From: Flavobacterium soyangense
GTDB lineage: Bacteria; Bacteroidota; Bacteroidia; Flavobacteriales; Flavobacteriaceae
Assembly: GCF_015277675.1 (NCBI RefSeq)
Contig: NZ_JADHEC010000006.1
Span: 57,674 to 121,673 of the forward strand
Reading direction: 5' to 3'
DNA: 64,000 bases
Of the stretch, positions 1 through 9,396 are shown piece by piece. The notes under the pieces were generated by a model that had not been told where the DNA came from, made no database searches, and saw nothing but the letters and a program-made list of their open reading frames with translations. Each line of letters starts with the position of its first letter. Position 1 is the first letter of the stretch. A program made the translations under genes and the position numbers.

Positions 1-3000
1 TGTATCGCAGCTAACTAATGTAGTAACTGGATATGCAACAGGTTTAGGTGCAATGGTTATTGTAAACGGATTTTCATCGCTACAATTTAACCGATCTCCG
101 GTTTCATAATAAATATAATATTTTGGTAATACTGTTGCTGGGGTTACTATAGTTCCAAAAGGGATTATTTTTCCTCCGCCCAAAAGCCCTCCAGGAGCAT
201 CAAAATAAAAATTATTAGGGGTTGGTAGCGGAGGAAAAGTAAAACTATCACAATACGATAATTGGGCAGGAATTGGATCTGCTTTAACACCATTTATTGA
301 AATATCAAAAAAGTTTTCAGAATAGCAAGATGAGTCATTTGGATTTACTGCATAAATATAAATTCTATTGTTTTTGCTAATAATAGTTCCTGCAGCAATT
401 GGGTTTACACCATATTGATCATAAAAATAATTCCCGTTAGTTAGTGGACTTAAAACATAAGAATTACATGCATCTATTTTTTTATCTCTGGAATCAATTA
501 TTGGCTTTTGATTTATAGTAATTAGCCAAGGTTTTTCATTGTAGCAACCTGCAGCTGTTAAAGAAGTTTTATAAATATATATTGTCGTAGTTGTAGTTAT
601 TATATCGCCAACTTTTAATATTGGCAAACCTTTGTTTGGACCTGAATAATAAGTGCCACCATCAGCCTGAGCCGGTAGAGAGAAACGTTCACAAGCTGTC
701 ATATTCGAAGGCGTAGTTAGGAACGGAGCATTTATTGTTATGGTAAAAAATTCATTATCTGTACAATTAGGTGTTCCTGCTCCCGGAACATATATATAAA
801 CTTTTGTTGTTTTTTCAATAAGCCCAGGAGGAATTATGTTTCCGCCACCATTTGGCGCATCACGGTATTCTCCAACAGGTGCTTTAGGGAGATTATAAGC
901 AGGGCATTGGGTTATGTCAACTAATCCTATAGTGTCGATATAGACCGTAAAGATCTTATCTTGAGTTCTACAAGTATTACTTATCGCAAAAACATAAAGT
1001 TTTGTTGTCGTTGTTATTGGTGAAACTGCTAGTGTGTAAAGACCAGTTCCAGCATTGAAAGTGTAATAATTTCCAACTGTTAATGGCGGTAAATTATATG
1101 TACCACAAGAAAAAACATTAGGGAAAGAGCCTGTAATTTTTGGAGTAACATTTATGGTAATATTGAATTTACTTTGAACTTCACAAGGAGTAATATCAGT
1201 TGAAATAAAATAGGTATATACTAGCCCTGAAGTTGTTATTAATGTTGTTCCTCCAAAAAGTTCTGTATTACCAGCAGTTGTTGGCCCGCCTGGTAATGTA
1301 AAATAGCGAGATCCGAAACCTAATTTAGGTAACAAATATTGATCACAGGCTACTATATCAGTGGGTGTAATATCTGCTGGTACAACAATTTTTACATTGA
1401 ATTTAGTTTCATAGGAACAACTTGGAGTTCCTCCAGTTTCGTTATAAATGTATACATTTTGGTCAGCAGTAATTACATCACCGGCACTTAGCATTGGTAA
1501 ACCTTTGTTTGGTCCGGAATAATAATTTCCAGGATTTTTAAGAGTAGGCAAGGTAAAACCTATACAGACATACTGGTCAGGAATAAGGTCTAAAACTGGT
1601 TTTGGTTTAACAATTAAACTAAAACTTGTAGTGTTAAAACAAGTAGGGTCTGTCGTATTTTGAACTTTTGCAACTATTGTTGCATTTCCTGAAGGAAAAA
1701 TAACAGATGTATTAATCGGATTTTTTCCTGTAATGGCATTAGCCATAGAGCGGTAATATGAAACATCGTATTTTGTTGGTGATTGTACTCCTAAAATGGT
1801 GGCTGTTCGTGAAGCAAGATCAAAATCAGCAGTGTTTGAACCCATTGTTGTTTCACATAAAGTGATGTCTACAGGATTATTGGCAATTGGCGGAGGCGTA
1901 AGTCCTAATTCAAATGATTTTGTTACGGCACAACCTGTTGTAATGTCCAATATCCTAGTCCAAATTGTAGCCGGTAAACTTCCGGTTGCTATAGTATAAC
2001 TTGTTGGCAGTGGATTGCTATTTGAATCGGCATCTGCAGAAGAGGAATGATAACTTATCTTAGTTCCGGGAACTTGTACGATAGGCGTGTTAAAAGATAA
2101 ATCATAAGTAAAGCCGGTCTGGCCAGCAGAATCACATTTGTATAAATTTACTGGATCAGGAGTTACAATTGGTTTATTGTATTCAACATTTATATAATCA
2201 GTAGTTACTTCGCAAGGTGGTGTAGACATAATGGTATAAGTAAGGCCATAAACTCCGGGTTGGTTTACGATCAAATCTGGTGTGTCTCCACCTATTCGAT
2301 TTTTGTTAAAAGTCCATTTAAATGAATAAATCTTAGGGTCAAGACCTGAACGAATGATTTGGCTTTTATTATTGCAAATAGCTGTATTTCTTGCCGTTGT
2401 TAAATCAGCCCCTAAAACATCTTGACCAACATTAAAACTATTGGCTCCTAAAAATATGGCAGAATCGGCCTGATTGTCCTGCCTGTCAGCAATTACAAGT
2501 TTTATGTGATAGGTTATATTTGGTGTCAAAGTTGATGATGCGGCGTTCATAACAACAGTTTGTCCATTAAAATTTGTTGCTGAACCAACAGCATTTGAAC
2601 CGCCATTAAATGCTCCAAAATAGGTTGGGTTTTCTGACAGGCAAGACGAATTATATAATGAATTACGAATGGTAACTACCGAAATTGGAATTGTTGTACT
2701 TGGGACTACAGCAAGATTTGTTGTTACTCCAGTTGTTTTATTAGTTAATAGAAATGCAAAAGCATCAGAAAACTTGCATTGAAAATTACCATATTCTTCG
2801 GATGCAAATAAAAATTTAAAGTCAAAGTTTGAAGAAAAAGGAACGAAGTCAAATTCTAAAACCGTTGCATTTGTGGATTTCATTGAGATTCCTGCGGCTA
2901 ATAATGTAGCTTCTAAATCAGAGTCACCAGACCAAGCGGCGTTACCATCATCAAGTTGAGTTGTGTTTGGTCCAGGAGCATTTCTTACATCCCCCGTACT

Positions 3001-3243
3001 CAAAATCACGCCACTTGACAATGGGAAAGCTGGGTTTGTATTCTCAAAATATCCAATTCCGTTTGTAGAACCAAAATTTGTTCCGGTTCTCCACATAATG
3101 TTGCTTACAGGAACGCAAGTTTTGTTAACTAAAACATCGAGAACTAATTGTGGAACAGTATGAGTGCTAGTATCAACATTAATAGCCTGCGAATAACATC
3201 CTATCCAAAAGAGTGAAGTTATAAGAATTAGGCTTTTTTTCAT
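1..3243 (-). CDS. Very large secreted repeat protein with choice-of-anchor L domain (partial, C-terminus off the window)
   Basis: Reading the minus strand from the ATG at 3243 gives an open frame of 1081 codons without a stop to base 1. Residues 1-20 are a signal peptide (starts MKKSLILITSLFWIG). Residues about 70-260 match the choice-of-anchor L domain: GVILSTGDV, then FKFLFASEEYG and the acidic/aromatic core. From about residue 555 onward there are seven complete and one partial module of about 75-85 residues, each of the form Cys-x-x-(Y/F)-x-LP ... (Y/N)YY ... G ... IT ... (V/I)YIY ... C ... F-x-(V/I)TI. Proteins of this architecture in flavobacteria are surface adhesins, usually with a gliding-motility/type IX secretion C-terminal sorting domain; that end is outside the window, so T9SS export is inference. 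It is divergent from argS. Confidence 0.85.
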   Translation of the reverse strand, partial: MKKSLILITSLFWIGCYSQAINVDTSTHTVPQLVLDVLVNKTCVPVSNIMWRTGTNFGSTNGIGYFENTNPAFPLSSGVILSTGDVRNAPGPNTTQLDDGNAAWSGDSDLEATLLAAGISMKSTNATVLEFDFVPFSSNFDFKFLFASEEYGNFQCKFSDAFAFLLTNKTTGVTTNLAVVPSTTIPISVVTIRNSLYNSSCLSENPTYFGAFNGGSNAVGSATNFNGQTVVMNAASSTLTPNITYHIKLVIADRQDNQADSAIFLGANSFNVGQDVLGADLTTARNTAICNNKSQIIRSGLDPKIYSFKWTFNKNRIGGDTPDLIVNQPGVYGLTYTIMSTPPCEVTTDYINVEYNKPIVTPDPVNLYKCDSAGQTGFTYDLSFNTPIVQVPGTKISYHSSSADADSNSNPLPTSYTIATGSLPATIWTRILDITTGCAVTKSFELGLTPPPIANNPVDITLCETTMGSNTADFDLASRTATILGVQSPTKYDVSYYRSMANAITGKNPINTSVIFPSGNATIVAKVQNTTDPTCFNTTSFSLIVKPKPVLDLIPDQYVCIGFTLPTLKNPGNYYSGPNKGLPMLSAGDVITADQNVYIYNETGGTPSCSYETKFNVKIVVPADITPTDIVACDQYLLPKLGFGSRYFTLPGGPTTAGNTELFGGTTLITTSGLVYTYFISTDITPCEVQSKFNITINVTPKITGSFPNVFSCGTYNLPPLTVGNYYTFNAGTGLYTLAVSPITTTTKLYVFAISNTCRTQDKIFTVYIDTIGLVDITQCPAYNLPKAPVGEYRDAPNGGGNIIPPGLIEKTTKVYIYVPGAGTPNCTDNEFFTITINAPFLTTPSNMTACERFSLPAQADGGTYYSGPNKGLPILKVGDIITTTTTIYIYKTSLTAAGCYNEKPWLITINQKPIIDSRDKKIDACNSYVLSPLTNGNYFYDQYGVNPIAAGTIISKNNRIYIYAVNPNDSSCYSENFFDISINGVKADPIPAQLSYCDSFTFPPLPTPNNFYFDAPGGLLGGGKIIPFGTIVTPATVLPKYYIYYETGDRLNCSDENPFTITIAPKPVAYPVTTLVSCDT

Positions 3244-3261
3244 AAAGAAATATATTTTGGG

Positions 3262-3269
3262 CAAAAATA
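3262..3269 (-). promoter_or_regulatory. -7 element TATTTTTG of the adhesin gene
   Basis: On the minus strand the octamer TATTTTTG fits TANNTTTG. It lies 18 bases upstream of the ATG at 3243, implying a very short leader. The palindrome at 3275-3305 starts six bases upstream of it. Confidence 0.5.
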
Positions 3270-3274
3270 TAATG

Positions 3275-3305
3275 TTACCGATAAAAACTTTATTTTTATC
3301 GGTAA
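3275..3305. promoter_or_regulatory. 13-bp perfect inverted repeat over the adhesin promoter
   Basis: TTACCGATAAAAA (3275-3287) and its exact reverse complement (3293-3305) are separated by five bases. The repeat occupies the stretch between the -7 and expected -33 positions of the adhesin promoter, where a repressor or activator would bind. A transcript hairpin is the alternative, but it would lie upstream of the likely start site. Confidence 0.5.
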
Positions 3306-3451
3306 AACACACAGTAAATTTATAATAATTTTCAAATGAAACAAATAATTACCAAAATTAACTTATAAATTAATATGGAAAACTAATATTTGAACGAAAA
3401 AAGACAGATATTATTTCATACAAATCTAAAACAATTTCCCTCTTAAATACC

Positions 3452-3459
3452 TATCTTTG
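3452..3459 (+). promoter_or_regulatory. -7 element TATCTTTG of argS
   Basis: Exact match to TANNTTTG, 23 bases upstream of the argS ATG. The same octamer precedes the DUF4494-like gene at 18519. Confidence 0.6.
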
Positions 3460-3481
3460 CAGCCTTAAAATTGACAATAAA

Positions 3482-5260
3482 ATGACATTAACACAGATTC
3501 TTACGCCTTCTATTGAAAAAGCAATCCAAGCATTATTTAAAATTGCGATTGACAAAGTTGAATTTCAAAGTACACGCAAAGAGTTTGAAGGCGACATCAC
3601 GATGGTAATTTTTCCTTTATTGAAAGTTGTAAAAAGTAATCCGGTAGAATTAGGAAATAAAATTGGAAACTATTTAGTCGAAAATGTTCCTGAAGTAAGT
3701 CGGTTTAATGTGGTTTCCGGTTTTTTAAATATTGTTATTTCTGACGAATATTATTTGAATTTCTTCAACGAAATAAGAGATGCCGAAAAATTTGGTTTTG
3801 TTACTCCAAGACCAGAAGATAAAGCTATAATGGTAGAATATTCTTCTCCAAATACTAATAAACCATTGCATTTAGGTCACGTTCGTAATAATCTCTTAGG
3901 TTATTCTGTTGCCGAAATTATCAAAGCTTCTGGCAAGAAAGTATACAAAACCCAAATCATAAACGATCGTGGAATCCATATTTGCAAATCGATGTTGGCT
4001 TGGAAAAAATTTGGAAATGGAGAAACTCCGGAATCAACCGGTTTGAAAGGCGATAAGTTAGTTGGGAATTATTATGTGGCTTTTGATAAAGCGTATAAAG
4101 AACAAATTGCACAATTAATCTCGGAAGGAAAAACAGAAGAAGAGGCAAAAAAACAAGCGCCAATAATTCTGGAAGCTCAAGAAATGTTATTGAAATGGGA
4201 AGCTGGAGATGCTAAAGTGATTGAACTTTGGAAAACAATGAACCAATGGGTTTATGACGGTTTTGCGATTACTTATAAAAACCTTGGAGTTGATTTTGAT
4301 AAATATTACTACGAAAGCAATACTTATTTGCTCGGAAAAGATGTAGTTCAAATTGGTTTAGAAAAAGGTGTTTTCGAAAAAGATCCTGACGGTTCAGTTT
4401 GGATTGATTTAACTGATGAAGGTTTGGATCGTAAAATCGTGCTTCGTTCTGATGGTACTGCGGTTTATATGACACAGGATATAGGGACGGCAATCCAGCG
4501 TGTGAAGGATTTTCCAGACGTTGGCGGAATGGTTTATACCGTTGGAAACGAACAGGATTATCACTTTAAAGTATTGTTTTTAATCTTGAAAAAATTAGGT
4601 TTCGAATGGTCTAAAAACCTCTTTCATTTATCCTACGGAATGGTTGATTTACCTTCCGGAAAAATGAAATCCCGTGAAGGAACCGTTGTTGATGCCGATG
4701 ATTTGATGCAAGAGATGACAGATACAGCTCAGAAAATTGCTGAAGATTTAGGAAAATTAGACAGCTATTCGCCTGAAGAAAAATCAAAATTATACAAAAC
4801 TATTGGACTTGGCGCTTTGAAATATTATATTTTGAAAGTTGATCCAAAAAAACGAATCCTTTTTGATCCTGAAGAATCAGTAGATTTTGCCGGAAATACA
4901 GGGCCATTTATTCAATATACTTATGCGAGAATACAGTCGATTATTCGAAAAGCCAATTTTGATTTTTCAATTAAATCAGAAATAGTAACGCTTCACGAAA
5001 AGGAAAAAGAATTAATAAAACAACTTGAATTATTTCCTGAAGTTATTCAAAATGCAGCGCAAAATCACAGTCCGGCCTTACTGGCAAATTATACATATGA
5101 TTTAGTACGTGAGTACAACTCTTTCTACCAAGCGGTTCCTATTTTAGGTTCAGATGTTGCAATAGAAAAAATATTTAGAGTACAACTTTCTAAAAAAGTT
5201 GCGGACACTATTGCTGCTTCTTTTAGTTTATTAGGTATCAGTGTTCCGGAAAGAATGTAA
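3482..5260 (+). CDS. argS: Arginyl-tRNA synthetase
   Basis: Charges tRNA-Arg with arginine in the cytoplasm. The 592-residue length is normal for bacterial ArgRS. The class I signature appears as HLGH at residues 130-133, preceded by PNTNKP. The KMSK-type loop is GKMKSREG near residue 395. The ArgRS-specific C-terminal anticodon-binding domain (DALR) is visible in the last 110 residues, with NTGPFIQYTYARI before it. A good -7 box lies just upstream. It is probably monocistronic with or loosely followed by the lipoprotein gene 51 bases downstream. Confidence 0.97.
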   Translation: MTLTQILTPSIEKAIQALFKIAIDKVEFQSTRKEFEGDITMVIFPLLKVVKSNPVELGNKIGNYLVENVPEVSRFNVVSGFLNIVISDEYYLNFFNEIRDAEKFGFVTPRPEDKAIMVEYSSPNTNKPLHLGHVRNNLLGYSVAEIIKASGKKVYKTQIINDRGIHICKSMLAWKKFGNGETPESTGLKGDKLVGNYYVAFDKAYKEQIAQLISEGKTEEEAKKQAPIILEAQEMLLKWEAGDAKVIELWKTMNQWVYDGFAITYKNLGVDFDKYYYESNTYLLGKDVVQIGLEKGVFEKDPDGSVWIDLTDEGLDRKIVLRSDGTAVYMTQDIGTAIQRVKDFPDVGGMVYTVGNEQDYHFKVLFLILKKLGFEWSKNLFHLSYGMVDLPSGKMKSREGTVVDADDLMQEMTDTAQKIAEDLGKLDSYSPEEKSKLYKTIGLGALKYYILKVDPKKRILFDPEESVDFAGNTGPFIQYTYARIQSIIRKANFDFSIKSEIVTLHEKEKELIKQLELFPEVIQNAAQNHSPALLANYTYDLVREYNSFYQAVPILGSDVAIEKIFRVQLSKKVADTIAASFSLLGISVPERM

Positions 5261-5311
5261 TAATGATAAATCTTTTACGTTATTGATTAATAACAATTTA
5301 AAGATGTCATT

Positions 5312-6037
5312 ATGAAAAAAATATCAATTTTAGCTTTGCTGGTCATTGCAGCAATTTCATGTTCCGATAATCAAACGGACTCAACTAGCGGGAATGTCAC
5401 TTTAAAAGCCTCAGCAGTATCAACAACTGGAAAGACTTCTTTGACAGCTAGAACTGCAGCGGCATCAACTGTAGTTATTACCGATTTTAAAATTAACATT
5501 GGTAGTATCAAATTGGAGACAGATTCAGAAGATGTGAGACATACTGAGGATCCTTTGCATGAAGATGTTAAGCTTACAGGTCCTTTTTTGCTTGATTTAT
5601 TAGATCCAGATAAAACTTTATCACAAGTTATTACTTCGGTTTCTATTCCGAATGCTAAATATGAAGAGATAAAATTCAAATTTCAACCAAGCACTTTGGC
5701 TGGAGAAATGAATGGAAAGAGTTTCATGATTAAAGGTACTGTAGACGGGAAAAATTTTGTTGTTTGGAGTGCTAAACAAGTGGAATTAGGAATGGACTTT
5801 AGTGATCCTTCTAAAGACTTCACAGTGAATAGCAATAATATTTCTCTTAATATCAAAATTCAGATTGATGCAATTATGGCGAAGATAACTGCTTTAGCCG
5901 GTCAAGGATTGCTTACAGACGCTGATGGGGATGGTGTTATCGAAATTACTACAGGTAGCGATGATGGACATCATGATTTAGGAGAGCTTATAAGAGATTT
6001 ACTTGAAAAGGAAACACATTTAGACGATAAGGATTAA
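5312..6037 (+). CDS. DUF4382-like putative lipoprotein
   Basis: A 241-residue protein with a lipoprotein signal peptide: the hydrophobic start MKKISILALLVIAAISC ends in a lipobox Cys at residue 17. The rest looks like the DUF4382 type of beta-rich exported domain (VVITDFKINIGSIKLE ... GPFLLDLL ... Y-x-E-I-K-F). Near the C-terminus is DADGDGVIEI, an EF-hand/dockerin-like acidic loop that could bind calcium, followed by a His/Asp-rich tail. Function is unknown. It lies between argS and ffh and has its own strong terminator. The family assignment is from memory of the pattern and is moderate. Confidence 0.7.
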   Translation: MKKISILALLVIAAISCSDNQTDSTSGNVTLKASAVSTTGKTSLTARTAAASTVVITDFKINIGSIKLETDSEDVRHTEDPLHEDVKLTGPFLLDLLDPDKTLSQVITSVSIPNAKYEEIKFKFQPSTLAGEMNGKSFMIKGTVDGKNFVVWSAKQVELGMDFSDPSKDFTVNSNNISLNIKIQIDAIMAKITALAGQGLLTDADGDGVIEITTGSDDGHHDLGELIRDLLEKETHLDDKD

Positions 6038-6062
6038 TCTTCAGGTTAATTGATTCCATAAT

Positions 6063-6096
6063 AAAAGAGGCTATCTTAAAAAGACAGCCTCTTTTT
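6063..6096 (+). terminator. Rho-independent terminator after the DUF4382-like gene
   Basis: AAAAGAGGCT pairs with AGCCTCTTTT, with additional TCTT/AAGA pairing inside and a T-run at 6092-6096. Confidence 0.85.
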
Positions 6097-6132
6097 ATTT
6101 ATAATACTATTTAAACTTCAAAATCAAATGCT

Positions 6133-6140
6133 TAAATTTG
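6133..6140 (+). promoter_or_regulatory. -7 element TAAATTTG of ffh
   Basis: Matches TANNTTTG 26 bases upstream of the ffh ATG and downstream of a terminator, so ffh should have its own promoter. Confidence 0.5.
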
Positions 6141-6165
6141 CACCTTAATTAAAGAGAAAAAAATT

Positions 6166-7524
6166 ATGTTCGATAATTTAAGCGATAAATTAGACAAGGC
6201 CTTTCATATACTAAAAGGTCACGGAAAAATCACAGAAGTAAACGTTGCAGAAACTCTAAAAGAAGTACGTCGTGCTTTATTAGATGCCGATGTTAACTTT
6301 AAAATTGCCAAAGATTTTACTACCAAAGTAAAAGAAAAAGCAATTGGTCAAAACGTATTAACAACCCTTCAACCAGGACAATTGTTAGTGAAAATTGTCA
6401 AAGATGAACTGACCGAATTAATGGGTGGAGATGTAGCCGGAATCAATCTTTCTGGAAATCCTACTGTTATTTTAATGTCAGGATTACAAGGTTCAGGGAA
6501 AACCACCTTTTCCGGAAAATTAGCCAATTATCTTCAAACCAAAAAGAACAAAAAACCACTTTTGGTTGCTTGTGATATTTATCGTCCTGCGGCGATTCAA
6601 CAATTATATGTTGTTGGAGATTCAATTGCAGTTGAGGTTTATTCTGAGCCTGAAAATAAAAATCCTGTAGAAATTGCCCAAAATGCAATCAAACACGCAA
6701 AAGCAAATGGATTTAATGTTGTGATTGTCGATACTGCCGGTCGTCTCGCTGTGGATGAGGCAATGATGACCGAAATTTCAAACGTTCACAAAGCCATTCA
6801 ACCACACGAAACCTTGTTTGTGGTTGATTCAATGACCGGTCAAGATGCCGTAAATACAGCAAAAGCATTCAATGATAGATTAAATTTTGATGGTGTAATC
6901 TTAACTAAATTAGACGGTGATACTCGTGGAGGAGCTGCTATTTCTATTAAATCGGTTGTTAACAAACCAATAAAATTTGTTGGAACAGGCGAAAAAATGG
7001 ATGCTATTGACGTTTTCTATCCAAGCCGTATGGCGGAACGTATTCTAGGAATGGGAGACGTTGTGTCTTTGGTAGAAAGGGCTCAAGAACAATTCGATGA
7101 AGAAGAAGCCAGAAAAATCCAAAAGAAAATCGCTAAAAATGAATTTGGTTTTGATGATTTCCTTTCCCAAATTCAGCAGGTGAAGAAAATGGGTAATATG
7201 AAAGATTTGGTTGGGATGATTCCTGGTGCCACAAAAGCAATGAAAGATGTCGAAATAGAAGATGATGCATTCAAATCTATAGAAGCAATTATTCATTCGA
7301 TGACTCCAAAAGAGAGATCTAAACCTGTCATAATTGATGTAAAAAGAAAAGCCAGAATTGCTAAAGGGTCAGGAACAAAAATTGAGCAAGTCAATCAGTT
7401 GATGAAACAGTTTGAACAAATGAGTAAGATGATGAAGATAATGCAAGGGCCAGGCGGAAAAAATATGATGAAAATGATGGGAAACATGAAAGGAATGCCT
7501 GGAGGGGCACCTGGAATGAGATAA
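6166..7524 (+). CDS. ffh: Signal recognition particle protein Ffh (SRP54 homologue)
   Basis: The GTPase that binds 4.5S RNA and signal sequences of nascent chains and delivers ribosomes to FtsY. The N domain is at residues 1-90. The G domain has P-loop GLQGSGKTT (106-114), DTAGR near 190 and TKLDGDTRGGA near 247. The C-terminal M domain is methionine-rich, ending in a Met/Gly/Lys tail. At 452 residues it is standard size. The gene is flanked upstream by a terminator and downstream by a hairpin. Confidence 0.97.
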   Translation: MFDNLSDKLDKAFHILKGHGKITEVNVAETLKEVRRALLDADVNFKIAKDFTTKVKEKAIGQNVLTTLQPGQLLVKIVKDELTELMGGDVAGINLSGNPTVILMSGLQGSGKTTFSGKLANYLQTKKNKKPLLVACDIYRPAAIQQLYVVGDSIAVEVYSEPENKNPVEIAQNAIKHAKANGFNVVIVDTAGRLAVDEAMMTEISNVHKAIQPHETLFVVDSMTGQDAVNTAKAFNDRLNFDGVILTKLDGDTRGGAAISIKSVVNKPIKFVGTGEKMDAIDVFYPSRMAERILGMGDVVSLVERAQEQFDEEEARKIQKKIAKNEFGFDDFLSQIQQVKKMGNMKDLVGMIPGATKAMKDVEIEDDAFKSIEAIIHSMTPKERSKPVIIDVKRKARIAKGSGTKIEQVNQLMKQFEQMSKMMKIMQGPGGKNMMKMMGNMKGMPGGAPGMR

Positions 7525-7536
7525 AAATATTTGTTT

Positions 7537-7574
7537 AAATTTTTAGTTTTCAAGTTGTTGAAATCTAAAAATTT
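7537..7574. repeat. 17-bp hairpin between ffh and folD
   Basis: AAATTTTTAGTTTTCAA (7537-7553) pairs with TTGAAATCTAAAAATTT (7558-7574) with one mismatch around a four-base loop. No clean T-run follows, so it may be a weak terminator or mRNA-stabilising hairpin. The sequence continues to TTTAAAC, similar in style to the hairpin at 12194. Confidence 0.6.
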
Positions 7575-7598
7575 AGACCTTAAACTTTAAACAAAAAA

Positions 7599-8480
7599 AT
7601 GCAACTACTAGACGGAAAAAAAACATCGGAAGATATTAAAAGCGAAATTGCTGCCGAAGTACAAAAAATGAAAGCTGATGGGCAGAAAGTTCCTCATTTA
7701 GCAGCTGTTATTGTTGGTAGTAATGGGGCAAGTTTAACTTATGTAGGCAGTAAAGTAAGATCTTGTCAACAAATAGGATTTGAATCTACTTTGGTTTCCT
7801 TGCCAGAAACTATTTCGGAATTGGAGTTGCTTAAAAAAATTAAGGAATTAAATGATGATGATGATTTAGATGGTTTTATCGTTCAATTGCCTTTGCCAAA
7901 ACATATTGACGAGCAAAAAATCCTTATGGCTATTGATCCTGATAAAGATGTGGACGGTTTTCATCCTACCAATTTTGGTAAAATGGCTTTGGAAATGGAA
8001 ACATTTTTGCCAGCGACTCCTTATGGAATAATGGAATTATTGGAGCGATACAAAGTAGAAACTGCAGGCAAACATACCGTAGTTATTGGGCGTAGTCACA
8101 TTGTTGGTCGCCCGATGAGTATTTTGATGAGCCGAAAAGGATATCCAGGTGATTCAACAGTAACGCTTACTCATAGTAGAACCAAAAATATAGAAGAATT
8201 TACTAAAAATGCCGATATTATCATCACAGCTCTTGGCGTTCCTAATTATCTTAAAGCAGATATGGTAAAAGATGGAGTTGTTGTAATTGACGTAGGTATT
8301 ACCAGAGTCGAAGATACTTCTCATCCAAAAGGGTATGTTATTACTGGCGATGTTGATTTTGATGAAGTAAGTAAAAAATCTTCTTTTATAACTCCGGTTC
8401 CCGGTGGAGTAGGGCCAATGACTATTGCGATGTTGTTGAAAAATACGCTTTTGGCGAGAAAAATTAGGAGTAAAAAATAA
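7599..8480 (+). CDS. folD: Bifunctional methylenetetrahydrofolate dehydrogenase/cyclohydrolase FolD
   Basis: Interconverts 5,10-methylene-THF and 10-formyl-THF using NADP. The family signatures are intact: YVGSKVRSC with the catalytic Tyr48/Lys52, QLPLPKHI near residue 98, the Rossmann segment [10 protein letters not shown] near 165, and the C-terminal [14 protein letters not shown] signature. Length 293 is typical. It follows ffh by 74 bases and ends at a shared bidirectional terminator with rluF. Confidence 0.97.
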   Translation: MQLLDGKKTSEDIKSEIAAEVQKMKADGQKVPHLAAVIVGSNGASLTYVGSKVRSCQQIGFESTLVSLPETISELELLKKIKELNDDDDLDGFIVQLPLPKHIDEQKILMAIDPDKDVDGFHPTNFGKMALEMETFLPATPYGIMELLERYKVETAGKHTVVIGRSHIVGRPMSILMSRKGYPGDSTVTLTHSRTKNIEEFTKNADIIITALGVPNYLKADMVKDGVVVIDVGITRVEDTSHPKGYVITGDVDFDEVSKKSSFITPVPGGVGPMTIAMLLKNTLLARKIRSKK

Positions 8481-8494
8481 TATTTTAAAAATAT

Positions 8495-8537
8495 AAAAAG
8501 CAAAACCCAAGATGATAATCTTGGGTTTTGCTTTTTT
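8495..8537. terminator. Bidirectional terminator between folD and rluF
   Basis: AAAAAGCAAAACCCAAGAT pairs perfectly with ATCTTGGGTTTTGCTTTTT around a GATA loop. A-run and T-run on either side let it serve both convergent genes. Confidence 0.9.
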
Positions 8538-8539
8538 AT

Positions 8540-9352
8540 TTAATAATCCCCTCTTTTCTTAAATCGTGGATCATCTCTTTTGATGAATTCAGTTTTGCGT
8601 TTTGGAACTTCTTGTTTTGGCAAACTCGCTTCTTCAGTTTTGCTTGAAGGTTCAATCAATTCGTTAAGTTCCTTGATTTCGAAATCAGTCAAATCACGGA
8701 ATCTTCCCACGGGAATATCTAGCGAAATATTGATAATTCGGATGCGTTTCAAAGCTGTAACTTCATAACCCAAATATTCGCACATTCTACGAATTTGGCG
8801 GTTTAAACCTTGTGTAATGACGATTTTAAACGTGGTAGAGCTGATTTTTTCTACTTTACATTTTCGAGTAACAGTGTCCAAGATTGGAACTCCATTTCCC
8901 ATTTTTTCAATAAAACGATCGGTTATGAGTTTGTTGACCGTAACTGTATATTCTTTTTCGTGATTGTTTCTGGCGCGAAGAATCTTGTTGACAATATCTC
9001 CGTCATTGGTCATAAAAATCAAGCCTTCACTGGCTTTGTCCAATCTTCCAATGGGAAAAATGCGTTTTGGATAATTGATGTAATCGACGATATTATTGCG
9101 AACCTCCAAGTTTGTGGTACATTCAATACCAACGGGTTTATTGAAAGCTAAATAGATGGATTTTTCGTTTTTCTCCCGAATTAATTTGCCATCAATACGT
9201 ACTTCATCATCTGGAGAAACTTTTGTTCCTAATTCCGGTACGATTCCGTTGATGGTTACACGACCTTCTTCAATTATTTTATCGGCTTCACGACGCGAGC
9301 AAAAGCCTGTTTCTCCTATGAATTTGTTGAGGCGTTTTAGATTTTCTTCCAT
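8540..9352 (-). CDS. rluF: 23S rRNA pseudouridine synthase, RluF type
   Basis: Isomerises a uridine in 23S rRNA (RluF of E. coli acts at U2604; target here inferred). An S4 RNA-binding domain covers residues 1-60 ([18 protein letters not shown]). The catalytic motif is [10 protein letters not shown] with the essential Asp near residue 104. The stretch [20 protein letters not shown] and the later [18 protein letters not shown] are characteristic of the RsuA/RluF branch. There is a basic, low-complexity C-terminal tail of about 45 residues. It converges on folD. Confidence 0.92.
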   Translation of the reverse strand: MEENLKRLNKFIGETGFCSRREADKIIEEGRVTINGIVPELGTKVSPDDEVRIDGKLIREKNEKSIYLAFNKPVGIECTTNLEVRNNIVDYINYPKRIFPIGRLDKASEGLIFMTNDGDIVNKILRARNNHEKEYTVTVNKLITDRFIEKMGNGVPILDTVTRKCKVEKISSTTFKIVITQGLNRQIRRMCEYLGYEVTALKRIRIINISLDIPVGRFRDLTDFEIKELNELIEPSSKTEEASLPKQEVPKRKTEFIKRDDPRFKKRGDY

Positions 9353-9396
9353 TAGACAAAAGTAATCAATTATTTTGGTTGTGATTTGTAAACGGG

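Noticed and set aside
1796..1999. Plus-strand open frame inside the adhesin gene
   Set aside because: Antisense shadow of a long repetitive minus-strand coding region; no family resemblance and no promoter.
8154..8510. Minus-strand frames over the 3' end of folD
   Set aside because: They mirror a clearly conserved coding region and would run through the bidirectional terminator.
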